Assembly (NCBI GenBank): GCA_030549335.1
Contig: CM060184.1
Location: 41,991,909-42,055,908 of the forward strand
Direction of reading: 5' to 3'
From: Pontederia crassipes
Taxonomy: Eukaryota > Streptophyta > Magnoliopsida > Commelinales > Pontederiaceae
DNA length: 64,000 nucleotides
Shown here: in pieces, positions 22,913-35,193 of the stretch
Position numbering within the stretch: the first letter of the stretch is position 1
Layout of the letters: each line of letters opens with the position of its first letter
Position numbers and translations under genes: made by a program
Notes under the pieces: generated by a model
What the model was told of the DNA's origin: nothing
Databases searched by the model: none
Seen by the model: only the letters and a program-made list of their open reading frames with translations

Positions 22913-24220
22913 TGTTGGTCCAAAGACCACATCCCAAGTATTTTGATGATAACAAATAAGGAAGATGATATGCTAACGATTGGTTAAAGTGGTATATTAA
23001 TTAAATTTTGAAAGAAAAAGTCGACATTGATTTTTGCAGACAAAACGGACAACCCGAAGTTGTTCGGGTGAATACTGGAACAATACTGAATAATCGAAAT
23101 AGTTGTTACAATGACCGCTAGTTACAAAGAGCTCGAACATTTTTAAAACGGATGATCAAACTACTTTCGGACGACTATTTTGGACAGCAAATGAAAGAAT
23201 ACATACAAAATGGACGATTGAAGTACCTGTCAGGACAACCGCTAGTTACAGAGAACTCGAACATTTTAAAAATAGACGATCGAAAATCATTTTCAGACGA
23301 CCGTTCTGGGCAGAAAATGAAAGAACATACACAAAACGGATGATCGAAGTAGTTGCCAGAGTGACCGCAAAGCTCGAACATTTTTAAAATAGACGACCGA
23401 AATAGTTTCAGATGATTGTTCTGACCAGCAAAGACAACGACAAAAGTTATTTTTCTATGACTGCTATCAATGGATGATTGCGCAGAAAAAATTGCAATAG
23501 CTATTTTTCTACATATAGTAGACGAACGAAATAGTAATAGTTGACTGCTGCTTATACGACAAAAAGGCACAATGGCTAATTCCTGTACAAAACGGATGCC
23601 CGAAACTAATACGGGTGCCCTCTTCAGAAGTGGCAGCACAAGTTTAACTTTTTCAAAAGTTTTGCAACGGATATATTTTGAAGAGAAACCTATAAAAGGT
23701 ATTCTAACTAGTGAAGGAAGATTATCCGAGCAAGAAAATTACTCTATAGTATTATTCAATTCTAAAACCTTTTCAAGAGCTCAATTTTGTAAATCATCCA
23801 TTCGCTCTACTAGTTTCTAAGTGTGAGCATTCTTTGAAAGAAGAGAGAATTGGAGAAAATTCTTGTGTTCTTATTTAGCAAATTTGAGAGCTCATTGTAA
23901 GAAGAGGTGTGCATTATCTCTTGAGCAAAGAAGAAGGTGATGTGGTGTAGAAAAAGTTATTCTCCCCCTACAAGAAAAGAGAAAGCTAATGGATCTCCAA
24001 CGGTCTCGACGTCGAGAAGTTGAAGCGGTAGGTCAAGGAGTTGGGTCAAATCTTGTCAACACATTATGCCTTTTTGAGTTTAATCTTGCTTGTTTTTTTT
24101 ACTGAGTTATACTTTCTTGCAATCGGTTTCTAAAATCAACTTTTATGTTTTCAATTATAATTTTTATACACCAATTCAACACCCAACCCCCCCCCCCCCT
24201 TTGATTCTTTCGATCCTACA
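22913..24220 (+). repeat. 5' LTR of the Sirevirus (1308 bp)
   Basis: It starts TGTTGGTCC and ends TCGATCCTACA at 24220. It is followed directly by ATTGGTGCCAAG, a primer-binding-like sequence. The solo LTR at 35.6 kb ends with the same TGTAGGATC motif in the opposite strand. It contains a C run (24187-24199) and three imperfect repeats of about 120 bp. Confidence 0.75.
23131..23450 (+). repeat. About 120-bp imperfect tandem repeats in the LTR
   Basis: Three copies start at 23131, 23255 and 23372. Each begins with a RCTCGAACATTTT segment and carries GACGACCG-like motifs and a CAGMAAATGAAAGAA block; the third is partial. Confidence 0.7.
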
Positions 24221-24399
24221 ATTGGTGCCAAGTTGCTCTTATTTTAAGATTTAAATATCTTTTGAGTTATGGTATCAAATGATTTTATTTGAGTGAAGGT
24301 CAATCCATAAATCATCCTCCACTTTTTAGTGCTTCAAATTTTGCCTATTGAAAAATTAGAAGCAAGCTTGCATATATTCTATTGATATTGACATTTGGA

Positions 24400-27300
24400 A
24401 TATAATTGAAAATGGATTTGATTTGCATGGAAAATCATCTTTGGAATATACCGAAGGTGAGAGATTACTTGTAATGTTAGATTGGAAAGCAAAAATCTTT
24501 TTTTTTTTTTGCGCTTTAAATGCAACGAAATTTAATCATATTTTTAATTGTCAAAGTGTTTATGAAATATGAAAAAGAACTTATCATTACACATGAAGGT
24601 ATCGATAAGATCAAGAAATCTAGACTAAATATTTTGAATCATCTATATGATTCTTTTAAGATGCATAAAAATGAATTCATAAATGAAATAGATATACATT
24701 TTGATGATATTGTGAATGGCTTAACCTCCTTGGTGAGCCACGAACTAATTCTCAAAACGTAAAAAAGTTTCTCAGGTCTCTTTCTTCTAAGTGGCACACG
24801 AAGAGAACCGTGATTGAAGAGGATGACTTAAACAAGTTAGACTTTGATGGTCTCATAGGATCTCTCTTGGCTTATGACATTGAAATCAAGAAAAATGAAT
24901 AAACAAGTGTTTCCAAAAAGAAAACCTTGACTTTGAAAGCAAGGATGAAGGCAAAATGAGTGAAGAAGATAAACATCTAGATGATAAGAAATTAGCCTTC
25001 TACGTCTAGAAGCTTGACAAATATCTTAAGTTTGTCAAGCAAAAGAAGAAGAATAGCTTCACTAAGAGAAGATCCTCGACAAGAAAAAACTAAGTAACTT
25101 GCTTTGAACGTAAGAAGGTTGGACACTATAAGAATAAATGGCCAAATCTAGCCAAGAAACAAAAGGAGGGAGAAAACTCAAAGATGAAAAAGAAAACTCT
25201 TCCAGCTACTTGGGACGGAAGTGAAGATGACAAGAATGACTCTAACACCTCCTCGAGTGATAATGAAGAAGCCTACATATGTTTAATGAAAAATAGTCAT
25301 GAAGTATCACCTAACTCATCTGAATATAGTGATAGTGAATCTTTTAATATGCATGACAAATTTATAATTCTTATAAATAGATATAGATGCCTTAAAATGA
25401 AAAATGATGGCTTGAAAGTAGAATTTGAAAATTTGAAAATTGCAAAGTATGTGAAAATTGCAACTTATTAGATGATGAGAACTCTAGTTAGAATTTATAA
25501 TTGAAACATTGAAAATGGAAAATAATACCTTGAAATTACCTTGTAAAAAACAAACTTGTAGTGTTGAATCTTTTAAGAATGAAAATCATATTTTAAAAAG
25601 TGAACTTGAAAAGTTTACAAATGGTGGGAAAATGCTATGTGCAATGCTATCAACACAAAGAAGAACATTATATCATTGTGCTAAGAATGATAAAAATGAA
25701 ATAAATAGTGGTACGAAGAAGATTTGATTCACCAAAAGAACCATCTCTAATCAAAATGGACCCAAGCAAATTTGGGTACCAAAATGACAAGAATCTTAAT
25801 GTCTTTCTTGTAGGGAGCTCTAAAGGATAATGAAGGTAAATGATATTTGAATAGTGGATGCTCAAGATATATGACCGATGATCCATCAAATTTTATTACT
25901 TTGGAAAAGAAAAATGGAAGAAAAGCCACCTTTGGAGATGGTAGCAAAGGAAGAATAATCAGTATAGATAATGTTGGTAAGAATAATAAAGTATACTTGG
26001 TTTGACTAGTTGAAATTTTAAAATATAATTTAATTACTATAAGTCAAATTATGTGATAAGAATTGTTTGTAAAATTTGAAAAGGACAAATGTTCGATTCT
26101 ATATGAAAATAAGAATGTTCTACATACGAGTTTTAGATACAATAATGTATATAAAATTGATTTTAAAAACTTTAAAAATGAAAAATGTCTTAGTATTAAG
26201 CATCATAATATAAATCTATGACATAGAAGACTAGGACATAAAAATTTTAAGTTGTTAAATAAACTTTCAAGTCAAAGGTTTGTGACTCATGTCTTAAGTT
26301 AAATTTGAGAAAAATAATGTTTGAGACTCATGTCTTAAAGGTGAACAAACCAAAATCTCTTTCAAATTGAAAAGTGTTATTAGTACACAGGTTTATAGAA
26401 TTTTTTTCATCTTGACTTATTTGGGCTCATTGATGTAGTAAGTTTAGGAGGGAAGAGATATATATTTGTGATTATTGATGACATCTCTCGTCTTATTTGG
26501 ACTATCTTTTTTGCAAGTAAAAATGAAACTATAAGCATGTTTTCTATATTTGCAAAAAGAATACAAAATGAACTTGAACTAAAAATTGCAAAAATTAGGA
26601 GTGAGAATGGAGGTGAATTTGAAAATTACAAATTTGAATGATTTTGTGAAGAAAATGGAATTACACATAATTTTTTCTACTCCTAGGACACCAACAAAAT
26701 GAAGTCGTAGAAAGAAAAAAATAGAACCATTCAGAAAATGTCTAGGACAATGTTAAATTAGACTAATTTGCCTAAGTATTTTTTGACGGAAGCTGTAAAT
26801 ACATCATGTTATGTTTTTAAATAGAATTTTACTTAGACCTCTTGTAAAGAAAATATGTTTTGAAATTATATATGGAAAAAATACAATTATTTCATATTTT
26901 AAAGTGTTCGTTTGTAAATGTTACATTTCAAATATCAAAGATAAATTAAGCAAATTTGATGTAAAATTTGATAATGGTGTGTTTCTTGACTACTCAAATA
27001 AAAGTAAGACATACAAAGTGTACAACAAAAGAATATTATTTGTTGAAGAATCTATCCATGTTAAATTCAATGAAGCTAATGATTTTTTTGAGCAAACAAG
27101 TGAATGATGACGAGGAAGAAATAGTTGAGGTGGAAAGACATTTTTAAAATGTGCAAATCCAAAATGAAGATTTGGAAGAAGTGAGAATTGACACTTCAAA
27201 TGTGGAACAAATGGAACAATCACAAGTGGAAGATAATCACATTATTCCAAGAAATTGGAAACATGCATCATCACAACTACTTGACCAAGTTATAGATAAT

Positions 27301-28845
27301 ATAAAATAAGGTATAAAGACAAGACATTTCTTAAAAAATTTGTGTGCATTTTCGTCACTTCTTACACAATTTGAACCTAATAATATTGATGAGGTTTTAA
27401 ATAATTCAAATTGGATAATGCTATGCACAAAGAATTAAATAATTTTGAAAGAAATTAAGTTTGGAAGCTTGTAGAAAGATCAAAAGATTATTCCATAATT
27501 GGTACTAAATGAGTTTTTAGAAATAAAGTAGATGAAAATGACATCATAATAAGAAATAAGGCAAGATTTATAGCAAAAGGTTATTCACGAATAGTAGGAA
27601 TTGATTTTGAATAAATTTTTACTTCGTTGCTAGACTTGAGGACATTAGACTTCAGAGGATTCAAACTTTTTCGAATGGATGTAAAATCGGATTTTCTAAA
27701 TTATTTTATGAATAAGGAAGTTTATGTTTAGCAAACTCAAGATTTAAAAAATCCATATTTTTCTAATCATGTATTTAAATTTTCAAAGCTCTTTATGGAA
27801 TTAAATAAGCTCCTAGAGCTTGGTATGAGATACTAAGTACTTTCTTGATTGAAAATTATTTTAAAAAAGAGAAAGTTGACACCACATTATTTTTGAAAAA
27901 TATGAAAAATGATATTTTAATAGTTCATATTTATGTTGATGAGTCTTGTGCAAAGAGTTCGAATTTCTTATGCAAAAAGAATTTGAGATGAGTCTTGTAG
28001 GTGAACTCACATTCTTTCTAGGCCTACAAGTAAAGCAAATCAAGGATGGAATCTTTCTCAATCAAGATAAGTATATGAGAGAGTTACTTAAAAGATTTGG
28101 AATTGATGAATGTAAGCTAAGTTCAATTCACATGAGTACTACAATCAAATTGAATAAAGATAGAGAAAGAAAAATCCATCGATCAAAAGCGGTATAGAGG
28201 TACGATTGATAGTTTGCTTTACTTAACGACATTTAGATCGGATATTATGTTTAGTGTATGTTTATGTGATAGATTTTAATCCGCGAGTAAAGAATCTCAC
28301 TTAATTATTATTAAAGGAATATTGCAATAATTAATGCATATATGTGATTTAGGCATTTGGTATGATAGGAACTCATTTGACTTACATGTCCCCACCGATA
28401 TAGATTTTGTCGGATGTAAAGCTAATAGGAAAAGCATCAATGTGATGTGTTTCTTTCTTGATAGCTCTTTTATCTCATTGGCTAGCAAAAAATAAAACTT
28501 CATCGCACTTTCTAGCGTCGATGTCGAATATATAGCAGTTGGTCATTGTTGTGTACAAATATCATGGGTAAAATAATAATTACTTGATTATGGTTTAAGT
28601 TATTCAAGTGTACTCATGAAGTGCGATAACACAAGTGCAATAGAAATGACCAAAAATCCAATTCAACATTGTAGGATAAAGCATATTGATTTCGTTATCA
28701 TTTCATTAGAAAACACGTGACACTTAAGGATATTGCTATTGAACATGTGTTTACTAAAATTCAACCTGCAGATATTTTTACAAAACCCTTAAGTGATGAA
28801 AAATTTTGTATACTTAGACGTGAACTTGGGATGTTAGGAATTTGA
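24400..28845 (+). pseudogene. Sirevirus gag-pol pseudogene
   Basis: Gag fragments at 24510-25000 include ALNATKFNHIFNC and DIVNGLTSL. The zinc knuckle near 25100 reads CFERKKVGHYKNKW, with two Cys replaced. Protease remnant NSGCSRYMTDDPSNF is near 25855. Integrase (about 26220-27000) has RSENGGEFEN, the usual Asp changed to Glu. RT includes ARFIAKGYSR (about 27560), a YVDES in place of YVDD (about 27930), then GELTFFLGLQVKQ (about 28003). RNase H runs to PADIFTKPLSDEKF near 28800. In-frame stops and frameshifts are dense. Confidence 0.8.
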
Positions 28846-29778
28846 TTGCCTTTCAATTCATCTCATGAGTGATTTGATTATGCAAGTATCATTTGTGAAT
28901 CGAATTGAATATAAAATTATATTGCACAACACGAACATCCAGATTGGTCGACCGCTTTAAATCTAACCGGATGCTCATTAAGTCATTAAATGTCTGATTT
29001 CACTTAACAAGATATGCACTTCTAGATCGGGCGCCCGAACATGTTTCAGACACCCGTTGGATTTACACAGAATCTTTATTTCTAGAACAGACGACCGATC
29101 GATCTAAAAATGGATGTTCGTTAATAATGCATAGATGTGGTTATGCTCTACAACGGTCACCCGAAAGTATATCGATCATCCATTTAGGCACAACATAAAA
29201 GATGCCGACCCGCAAAATTTCCAAAATCTTTTCAAAACCCTCAATTTTGGATGTCCGATTTTGCATGTCTATGACCGCCGCCGTTGATGCCCGATCCTCT
29301 ACGATGCAGTCGACCACTCCGGAGTCCTTCCTCATGTCTGACGACCCTCTAGCAACCTCCCCAGTGACCGGCGAACATGATCCTCTCTTCGGTTGGTCTC
29401 AAGACTCAATCTTTTCTCCTTGCTTTCCCTCTCATATGTTTTCGTATTAGGGATTATTTTTTTCCCAACATCGCCACTCACCATTGCAGGGGTAAATCTT
29501 GGTGACTCTCCAGAGTTTCTCAAGCGACTCTTCGAACACTCTCTCTGACAGTTGTTCCTCCTTCGGCTTCTCCTTTTGAGTTGATCCGCAGTCCATTAGG
29601 GCATTGCTTTGTTTCTCTCCTTTTGATTCACGACTAGTCTTCGTTGAGATCATAGTCCATTGTACAAGATTTGTATATGTTAATCTATGTTCTAGATCTT
29701 CACGATCTTAGGTCCTTAGAGTGCCCATAAGTTTTTGATAATTTTTTTCTAAATTTCTTCTTACTCCAAACACCTTGA
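28846..29778 (+). other. Sirevirus region between RNase H and the extra ORF
   Basis: Non-coding or too decayed to read. It carries GACGACCG/GGGCGCCCGAAC-type motifs like those in the 5' LTR, then a CT-rich GC-richer stretch (29260-29660). Short ORFs on both strands overlap and match nothing I know. Confidence 0.4.
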
Positions 29779-30290
29779 AATGCCTCCAAAAAGAAGAAAA
29801 CTCTTGTTACTGGTCCCCGAAAGAGAAAGGACCTTCATCTTCAATTTGATTCTCTTCTATTTGTCGATGTTTCCTTGGCCTTGAATTTCGATCAACTCTA
29901 TGCCTCAAGGGAGGTAGCACGAGGCATTCGAGTTTATTGTAATTCTCTTAATATGAAGTTTGTTCATGATTTCTTTGATAGCATTGGGTGGCTTCCACTC
30001 CTTGATGTAAAAGAATCTATATAACCGAGGTTGATTAGACTTTTCTATGCCAACCTCACATTCCTAGAATTTCGATCTTATCTGACCTCTAAAATCCTTG
30101 GTCACAGCATCAAAGTCATCGCATCTTTGATTTGTCGGACTTTCGACCTTCCCCAATGGGGGACTCAATGACATTGTGACTCATACGTGGCCCTCCGACA
30201 TCTTTGTTATCGAGGCTCTTGAGGTTGTCTTTTGTGGTGAAGTAGAAAACTTTTCGACGAAAGAGATCCAAAAGAAATTGAGTCCCTCAC
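29779..30290 (+). pseudogene. Extra ORF downstream of Sirevirus pol, plant transposon-protein (Transposase_32-like) domain
   Basis: After a one-base frame change near 29800 the frame reads a charged KTLVTGPRKRKDLHL segment, then REVARGIRVY, SIGWLPLLDVKESI (stop) PRLIRLFYANLTF, and KILGHSIKV...CRTFDLPQWGTQ (stop). The order helix, GW-LL, P-LIRLFYANL, G-I-V, LP-WG resembles the putative plant transposon protein domain found in ORFs of many plant retroelements, including the extra downstream ORF of some Sireviruses. The assignment rests on remembered family features and not on an alignment. It has at least two stops and a frameshift. Confidence 0.5.
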
Positions 30291-30619
30291 TTGTTGTTGC
30301 TCACCATATTATCAGTCACCATATTAATTTTTTTTTGCCATTTTAAAAACTTTTATTTTTTTCACCTAAATAGCCTTTGTACTAAATTCATTTTTTATTC
30401 AAGAGTAAATAATCCTATTTCCTTTTTTAAAGAAAATTTTCAATATATATGCTTTGTTGAAATCATAGGGCATCTTAGTTCATTCATTCTTGTTTAAATG
30501 TCTTTAGATACATAAATTCATTTATTTATCTTAAATACATTGCTACAAGTGACCTTCGAAATATTACTTATATTATAAATTTGTAAACGCATGTTCTAAA
30601 TCTCAATTTTCTTATTTTA
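30291..30619 (+). other. AT-rich spacer, no 3' LTR found
   Basis: I looked for TGTTGG...TTTTGATGATAA or a C-rich LTR end to close the Sirevirus and saw none. Confidence 0.4.
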
Positions 30620-30709
30620 GAAAATTACTAGAAAGATGATTGTTATGGAGCTGATAAAGTTTGAACATTTAAATGGTGTGAATTATGATATGTAAAGCCA
30701 CGAAAAACT

Positions 30710-31286
30710 AGGGGTGTTCACGGGTCGGGTTGGACCCAACCCGTGAACAAATTCGACCCAACCCGATCAAATTCGGGTCGGGTCAAGCCCCTTGGGAGCA
30801 GAAAATCCGACCCAACCCGACTCGGTTCGGATCGGGTTGGGTCAGGTCGGGTGGTCGGGTCACCCGACCATCCTTTTTTCTTTTTTTTCTTTTTTGTCTT
30901 ACTTTTTTATATTTATTTTAATATAAAAAATAATTAATAAATATTATAAAATATAAAATATGTTTTTAAATATTTGAGAATTATTTCCATAATTAAATTA
31001 TTTTATTTTAATATTTTGTCATTTTAAATCAACTATAGGACTAAAAATAAGTGAAAAAGTAAAAAAAAATAAAAATAATAATAATAAAAGTCTGGTCATC
31101 GAGTCGGGTCGAGTCGACTCGGGTTGGGATTTCCCAACCCATACTCGACCCGAACCCTCATCGGGTTGGGTTTGGGTCGGGTCGGGTCAGGTCCGACCCG
31201 ACCAAGACCCGACCTGACCCAAACTAGGTCGGGTCGGGTCAGATTGTCGGGTTCACCGGGTCGACCCGATCCGGTGAACACCCCTA
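30710..31286. mobile_element. hAT-superfamily MITE, 577 bp, perfect 8-bp TSD
   Basis: The 13-bp terminal inverted repeats are TAGGGGTGTTCAC (30710-30722) and its exact complement at 31274-31286. The 8-bp target duplication CGAAAAAC is at 30702-30709 and 31287-31294. Both ends are (GGGTC)n-like pentanucleotide repeats; the core is AT-rich. The 8-bp TSD fits hAT. There is no coding capacity. Confidence 0.9.
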
Positions 31287-31490
31287 CGAAAAACAATATT
31301 AACTTATGGATGATAATGTTGACTAAATTATATAAAAGAATATTCTCATGACCCGACCCGACCCGACCCAAACTAGGTCGGGTCAGATTGTCGGGTTCAC
31401 CGGGTCGACCCGATCCGGTGAACACCCCTACGAAAAACAATATTAACTTATGGATGATAATGTTGACTAAATTATATAAAAGAATATTCT
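31203..31490. repeat. 144-bp tandem duplication of the MITE end and its flank
   Basis: 31203-31346 and 31347-31490 are near-identical. Each contains the right end of the MITE, the TSD and about 52 bp of flanking gag-like DNA through AGAATATTCT. The upstream junction falls in the GGGTC pentanucleotide tract, where copy 1 has one extra unit. Confidence 0.9.
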
Positions 31491-32329
31491 TGTGCTTTCC
31501 GAGAATTCTACATCAAAATAGAACAATACGCATTGAGAGAGAATAAAAAAGTAAGATATTTCATATTAATTCACATGATTGTAAAATTATTGTGATGACT
31601 TAGGATTTAACCACAAGTGGTATATCAATTCTAAACCCTTACAAGTTGTCATTGTGCTTAATAGCCTTTCTCGTAGTTTTGGTATAGTTGTCACAACTTT
31701 GGGACTTAACGCAAATATTAAGTCAGTGACAGATTTGCTAGCACAATTGGCCAATGAACAAGACTTAGCCAATAGAAAAGAAAAAAAAATGAAGTCTCCA
31801 AAGAAGGATACAAAGACAAGGCCAAAGCCACACGCTACAAGAAGTTTGGTCTAGATAAGTAGTTAAAGGGACAACGTAGGAAGTAGTTGCGTGAAGCCTA
31901 TTACGCCTGCGAAAAGTTTGGCCACTTTAAATGAAACTGCATGAAGGCAAAAGAGTAGAAAGGACAAGGCTGAGATAAGAAAGGTATGAAGCTCAAATTC
32001 GCTTGCATCATCAAATGTAACGTTACAAGTACAAACAATATGGGATGGTGGATCTATTTAGAAATGACTTGAAAGAACCGTAATAGCGAAATTATATCAA
32101 TATAATTAATAACAAGATCTTGACATGGATGTGTAGCATGAAAGTTACATGCAATGTGATCATAACAAGTTTACTTCCAAATGATCCACTTTACCGAGAT
32201 CAATTTTGATAAAGAGTGAATATGAACTGTAGATCTGCAAATATTAACTTTAATATGTAAGCTGTATTATACGATAATATATCTACTACATAAGAATTTA
32301 TAATTACAAACTCCCATTGAAATTAAATA

Positions 32330-34070
32330 TCCTGAACTAAAATGACACCCATATTACCGTTGTACTCGAGAAACACCTTGAGTGACAATTCCTTAGTAAG
32401 TGGATCCACAATAATAGAATTTATCCTAATATGCTCAATAGACATTAATCTTTTATTCACTCTTTCTTCTAACAACTAGGAATTTGACTTTAATGTGCCT
32501 CAATTTTGTCATGCTCCTATTGTTATTGGAATATATAACCATCACTTTATTGTCAAAAAAATAGTTTTAATGATCTTTTAATATCATCAACTATCCGCAA
32601 TTCCGTGACAAAATTTCACAGCCAAATTTCATAATTGGATGCTTTATAGCACGCAATGAATTCTACTTTCACAATTGATGAGTGCAATAATTAATCATTT
32701 GACACTCCTCCATGATATAATACACACTACAAATAAATATAGTCTAATGTATATTTCATGCTATCTTAGACATTTGACAAATCGAAATCAAAATAATCAA
32801 CGATCTCAACCTAATCTATCATCTGATATGACAGCATATTGTGCTTTGTTCTCTATAAAATATCGTAAGACCTTTGACTTCTTTCTCTTAATCCATTTTA
32901 GGATTACATAAATCTTTGCCTAATATTTCAGTAATGTACGCAATATCCAAAAGCGTACAAATTTAAACATTTATAAGACTTCCTATTGCTAATGTATAAG
33001 AAATCTTCTGAATTTCCATTCTCTCAAAATCATTCTCATGACACTGATTGAGATTAAATTTATCTCCTTTAGATGTAGGAGTACTTCTTGATTTGTAAGC
33101 ACAATTTTGATATACCTGAATTTGCAACAACAACAAAAATTTATCACCAAGAATTGTTTTCATCCCAAAATGCCTTGTCAAAAAAACTTTTGATTTCTTG
33201 AATGTGCTTACTCCCACCGAACTTATGACATACACAATTATGTATTGAGTTCATCTCAAAACCAAATGAGATGATATCCATCTGTTGTGGCTTAAAATCA
33301 AAATGTGCTACAAAATGTCATGATAACCTTGAAAGAATCATTAGATGACACAAGAGAGAAGGTCTTTTAAAAATCAACATCTTCTTTCTTTATAAAGTCC
33401 AATAACAATAAGTTTCACTTTAGATTTTTCGGCATTGCCTTTTGAACTCCTTTTAATTTTAAATATCTCTTAGAATTAAAGGATTTCATATCTTTGGGCA
33501 ATGAGACTAGATGTTAAACATTATTGTAATTTATGAATCTTATTCATGGCATCCATCTACTTTTGAGAATTAGAACTTTTCATAACTTGATGGAGATTGA
33601 TTGGATCATCCTCCATTATATCAATATCAACTTGAAGTTCTTGGAGAATATCGTGCAGTCATATGAGACTACACTTCTGCTTTATCTAATGGATATTCTT
33701 TAAAATTGTTCTTGAGGTTGTAGAGTTTGTTCTTCTTGAGGTATCTTTAACATTATTTTAACCATAATTTACATTCTTAATATCATAAATAAATTTCTAA
33801 TCAATGTCAATTGTATATGTTGGAATCTTAATTGATTTCTCCTTAAAAATAAAGTTCCTAATATTATCTCCTCCCTCAAACTCAACATCCACAAAGAATT
33901 GAGCAATCTTATTAGTCATATCTCAAAATTTTCAAGAAGATCTTGATTGTGGTCACAACCTTTAGATATTATACATCTAAATAATTTTGGAATGACGCCC
34001 TCAACTACTTATGCTATTTGATTAGTTCCACTTTATCCAAAACCATGACTTCGAGAGTGATATTAATATT
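32330..34070 (-). pseudogene. copia pol pseudogene (RT and RNase H), reverse
   Basis: Reading leftwards: integrase/RT linker with FKEKSIKIPTYTID (about 33850-33800); RT start MEDDPINLHQVMKSSNSQKW (about 33620-33560); SLVSSNDSFKVIM (about 33360); RT thumb TSKGDKFNLNQCHENDFER (about 33080-33020); RNase H with VEFIACYKASN (about 32660), FDNKVMVIYSNNNRS (about 32550) and DPLTKELSLKVFLEYNGNMG (32390-32340). The RT core is deleted: QQMD joins directly to IISFGFEMN near 33285, losing the YVDD-containing palm. Gag was not found. Confidence 0.7.
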
Positions 34071-34204
34071 CTATTGTCATATCTTAAAATTTGTGTCATT
34101 AAACATGAGAATGAAATTTATGTTCTTATTGATATTACTAACAAATAAAGAAATTGAACAGAGAACAAAACATAAATACTACATTAAGCCATAACAAAAT
34201 TTTA

Positions 34205-34592
34205 AGTGTGAACAAATCCCATCACAAGACATCAGCACAACATTAATATTTATTCTTTAGATAGAAATGCTAATTGTAAGTGATATTTTCTCATAGTAAC
34301 CATTTGATAGTAAAATAACATATCGAATGAATAATTATTCATATGTAATACTAAATAATTATCACTAATTATTGCCACAATACAATAGCAAAATATAAGT
34401 TTGGACAAACCTTATCACAGGACATCGGCACAATATTAGTTTTAGTCTTTTGACACAAATACTAACTTATAAGTGATATTTTTTTATTGTAACGAGTTGA
34501 TAATAAAACAACACATCGAATAATAAATTTTTCTTTGGGCCAATTTATTACTCACATGTAATACCAAATAATTATCACAAATTGTCATGATA
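34205..34592. repeat. 193-bp tandem duplication in the copia leader
   Basis: 34205-34397 and 34398-34592 share GTGTGAACAAATCC/GTTTGGACAAACCT starts, an ACATCRGCACAAYATTA block and a CATATGTAATACTAAATAAT block. About 80% similar by eye. Confidence 0.75.
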
Positions 34593-35193
34593 CTAGATGT
34601 TACCAATTCAAATATTAAGCCTCATTTGGGCTGCCCAATATTTAATTAATAATATATAGATCACTGCTTATATTTTAAACTAAATTAAATTACACAAAAG
34701 ACTACTTTGGTAACATATTGTGTAATAATAATCTATTTCAAAATATATATAATTGTCCAATACTTATTCTTCACCTTTTATCACAAGAAGATAGTGATAA
34801 ATCACAAATATATTTTCAACTAATAATTATCCATACTTGGACGATTGTTATATTCATGCATAATGTGTATGATGATATTAATAGAAAAAGTATTCATCCA
34901 TATCAACCAATAGATAATATAAGTATTCACCAAATATATCTTTAAGAAAGAAAAAAGAATACATATTCTAATCTTGTACATGAAAGAAACTTAATAATAA
35001 TTTGGATATACTTATCATTATCCATTCATTTAATATTAAAAGTGTGATCCTTTTAATATAAAACTAAATGACCCAAAATGCATGAATCAACTTGGATTGA
35101 GTAAATAAAGTTCTTGCATGCCAAAGAACAGAAGAAAACCAAATGTATATGTCGATACAAAAAAATAAACTTTCCTAATGATTCAATCATGTA
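34593..35193. other. AT-rich DNA between copia leader repeats and PBS
   Basis: Presumably untranslated leader or decayed gag of the reverse copia element. No motif recognised. Confidence 0.35.

Larger units (their letters stand above)
22913..30300 (+). mobile_element. Sirevirus (SIRE/Maximus-type Ty1/copia), 5' LTR plus decayed body
   Basis: A TGTTGGTCCAAAG LTR start with a nearby TTTTGATGATAACAAA motif is characteristic of Sirevirus LTRs. After the LTR come gag, protease, integrase, reverse transcriptase and RNase H in copia order, then an extra non-pol ORF at 29.78-30.2 kb. I found no 3' LTR; other repeats begin by about 30.6 kb. The 5-bp sequence before the LTR is AATAT, but with no 3' end a TSD cannot be confirmed. 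All reading frames are broken. Confidence 0.8.
30620..31975 (+). pseudogene. copia gag remnant carrying a MITE
   Basis: Fragments of a copia gag: MELIKFEHLNGVNYDM (about 30645-30690) just before the MITE; AHxV-like and SFGIVVTTLGLNANIKSV (about 31665-31720); ANEQDLANRKEKK; then a degraded zinc knuckle YYACEKFGHFK(stop)NC near 31900, with the first Cys changed. The reading frame is continuous in sense across the MITE. No pol follows; the next block is the reverse-strand copia remnant. Confidence 0.6.

Noticed and set aside
25668-25947. Minus-strand ORFs in the Sirevirus protease region
   Set aside because: Antisense of decayed retroelement coding DNA.
31096-31440. 114-aa Arg/Pro/Gly-rich ORF
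   Set aside because: Produced by the GGGTC pentanucleotide repeats of the MITE ends.
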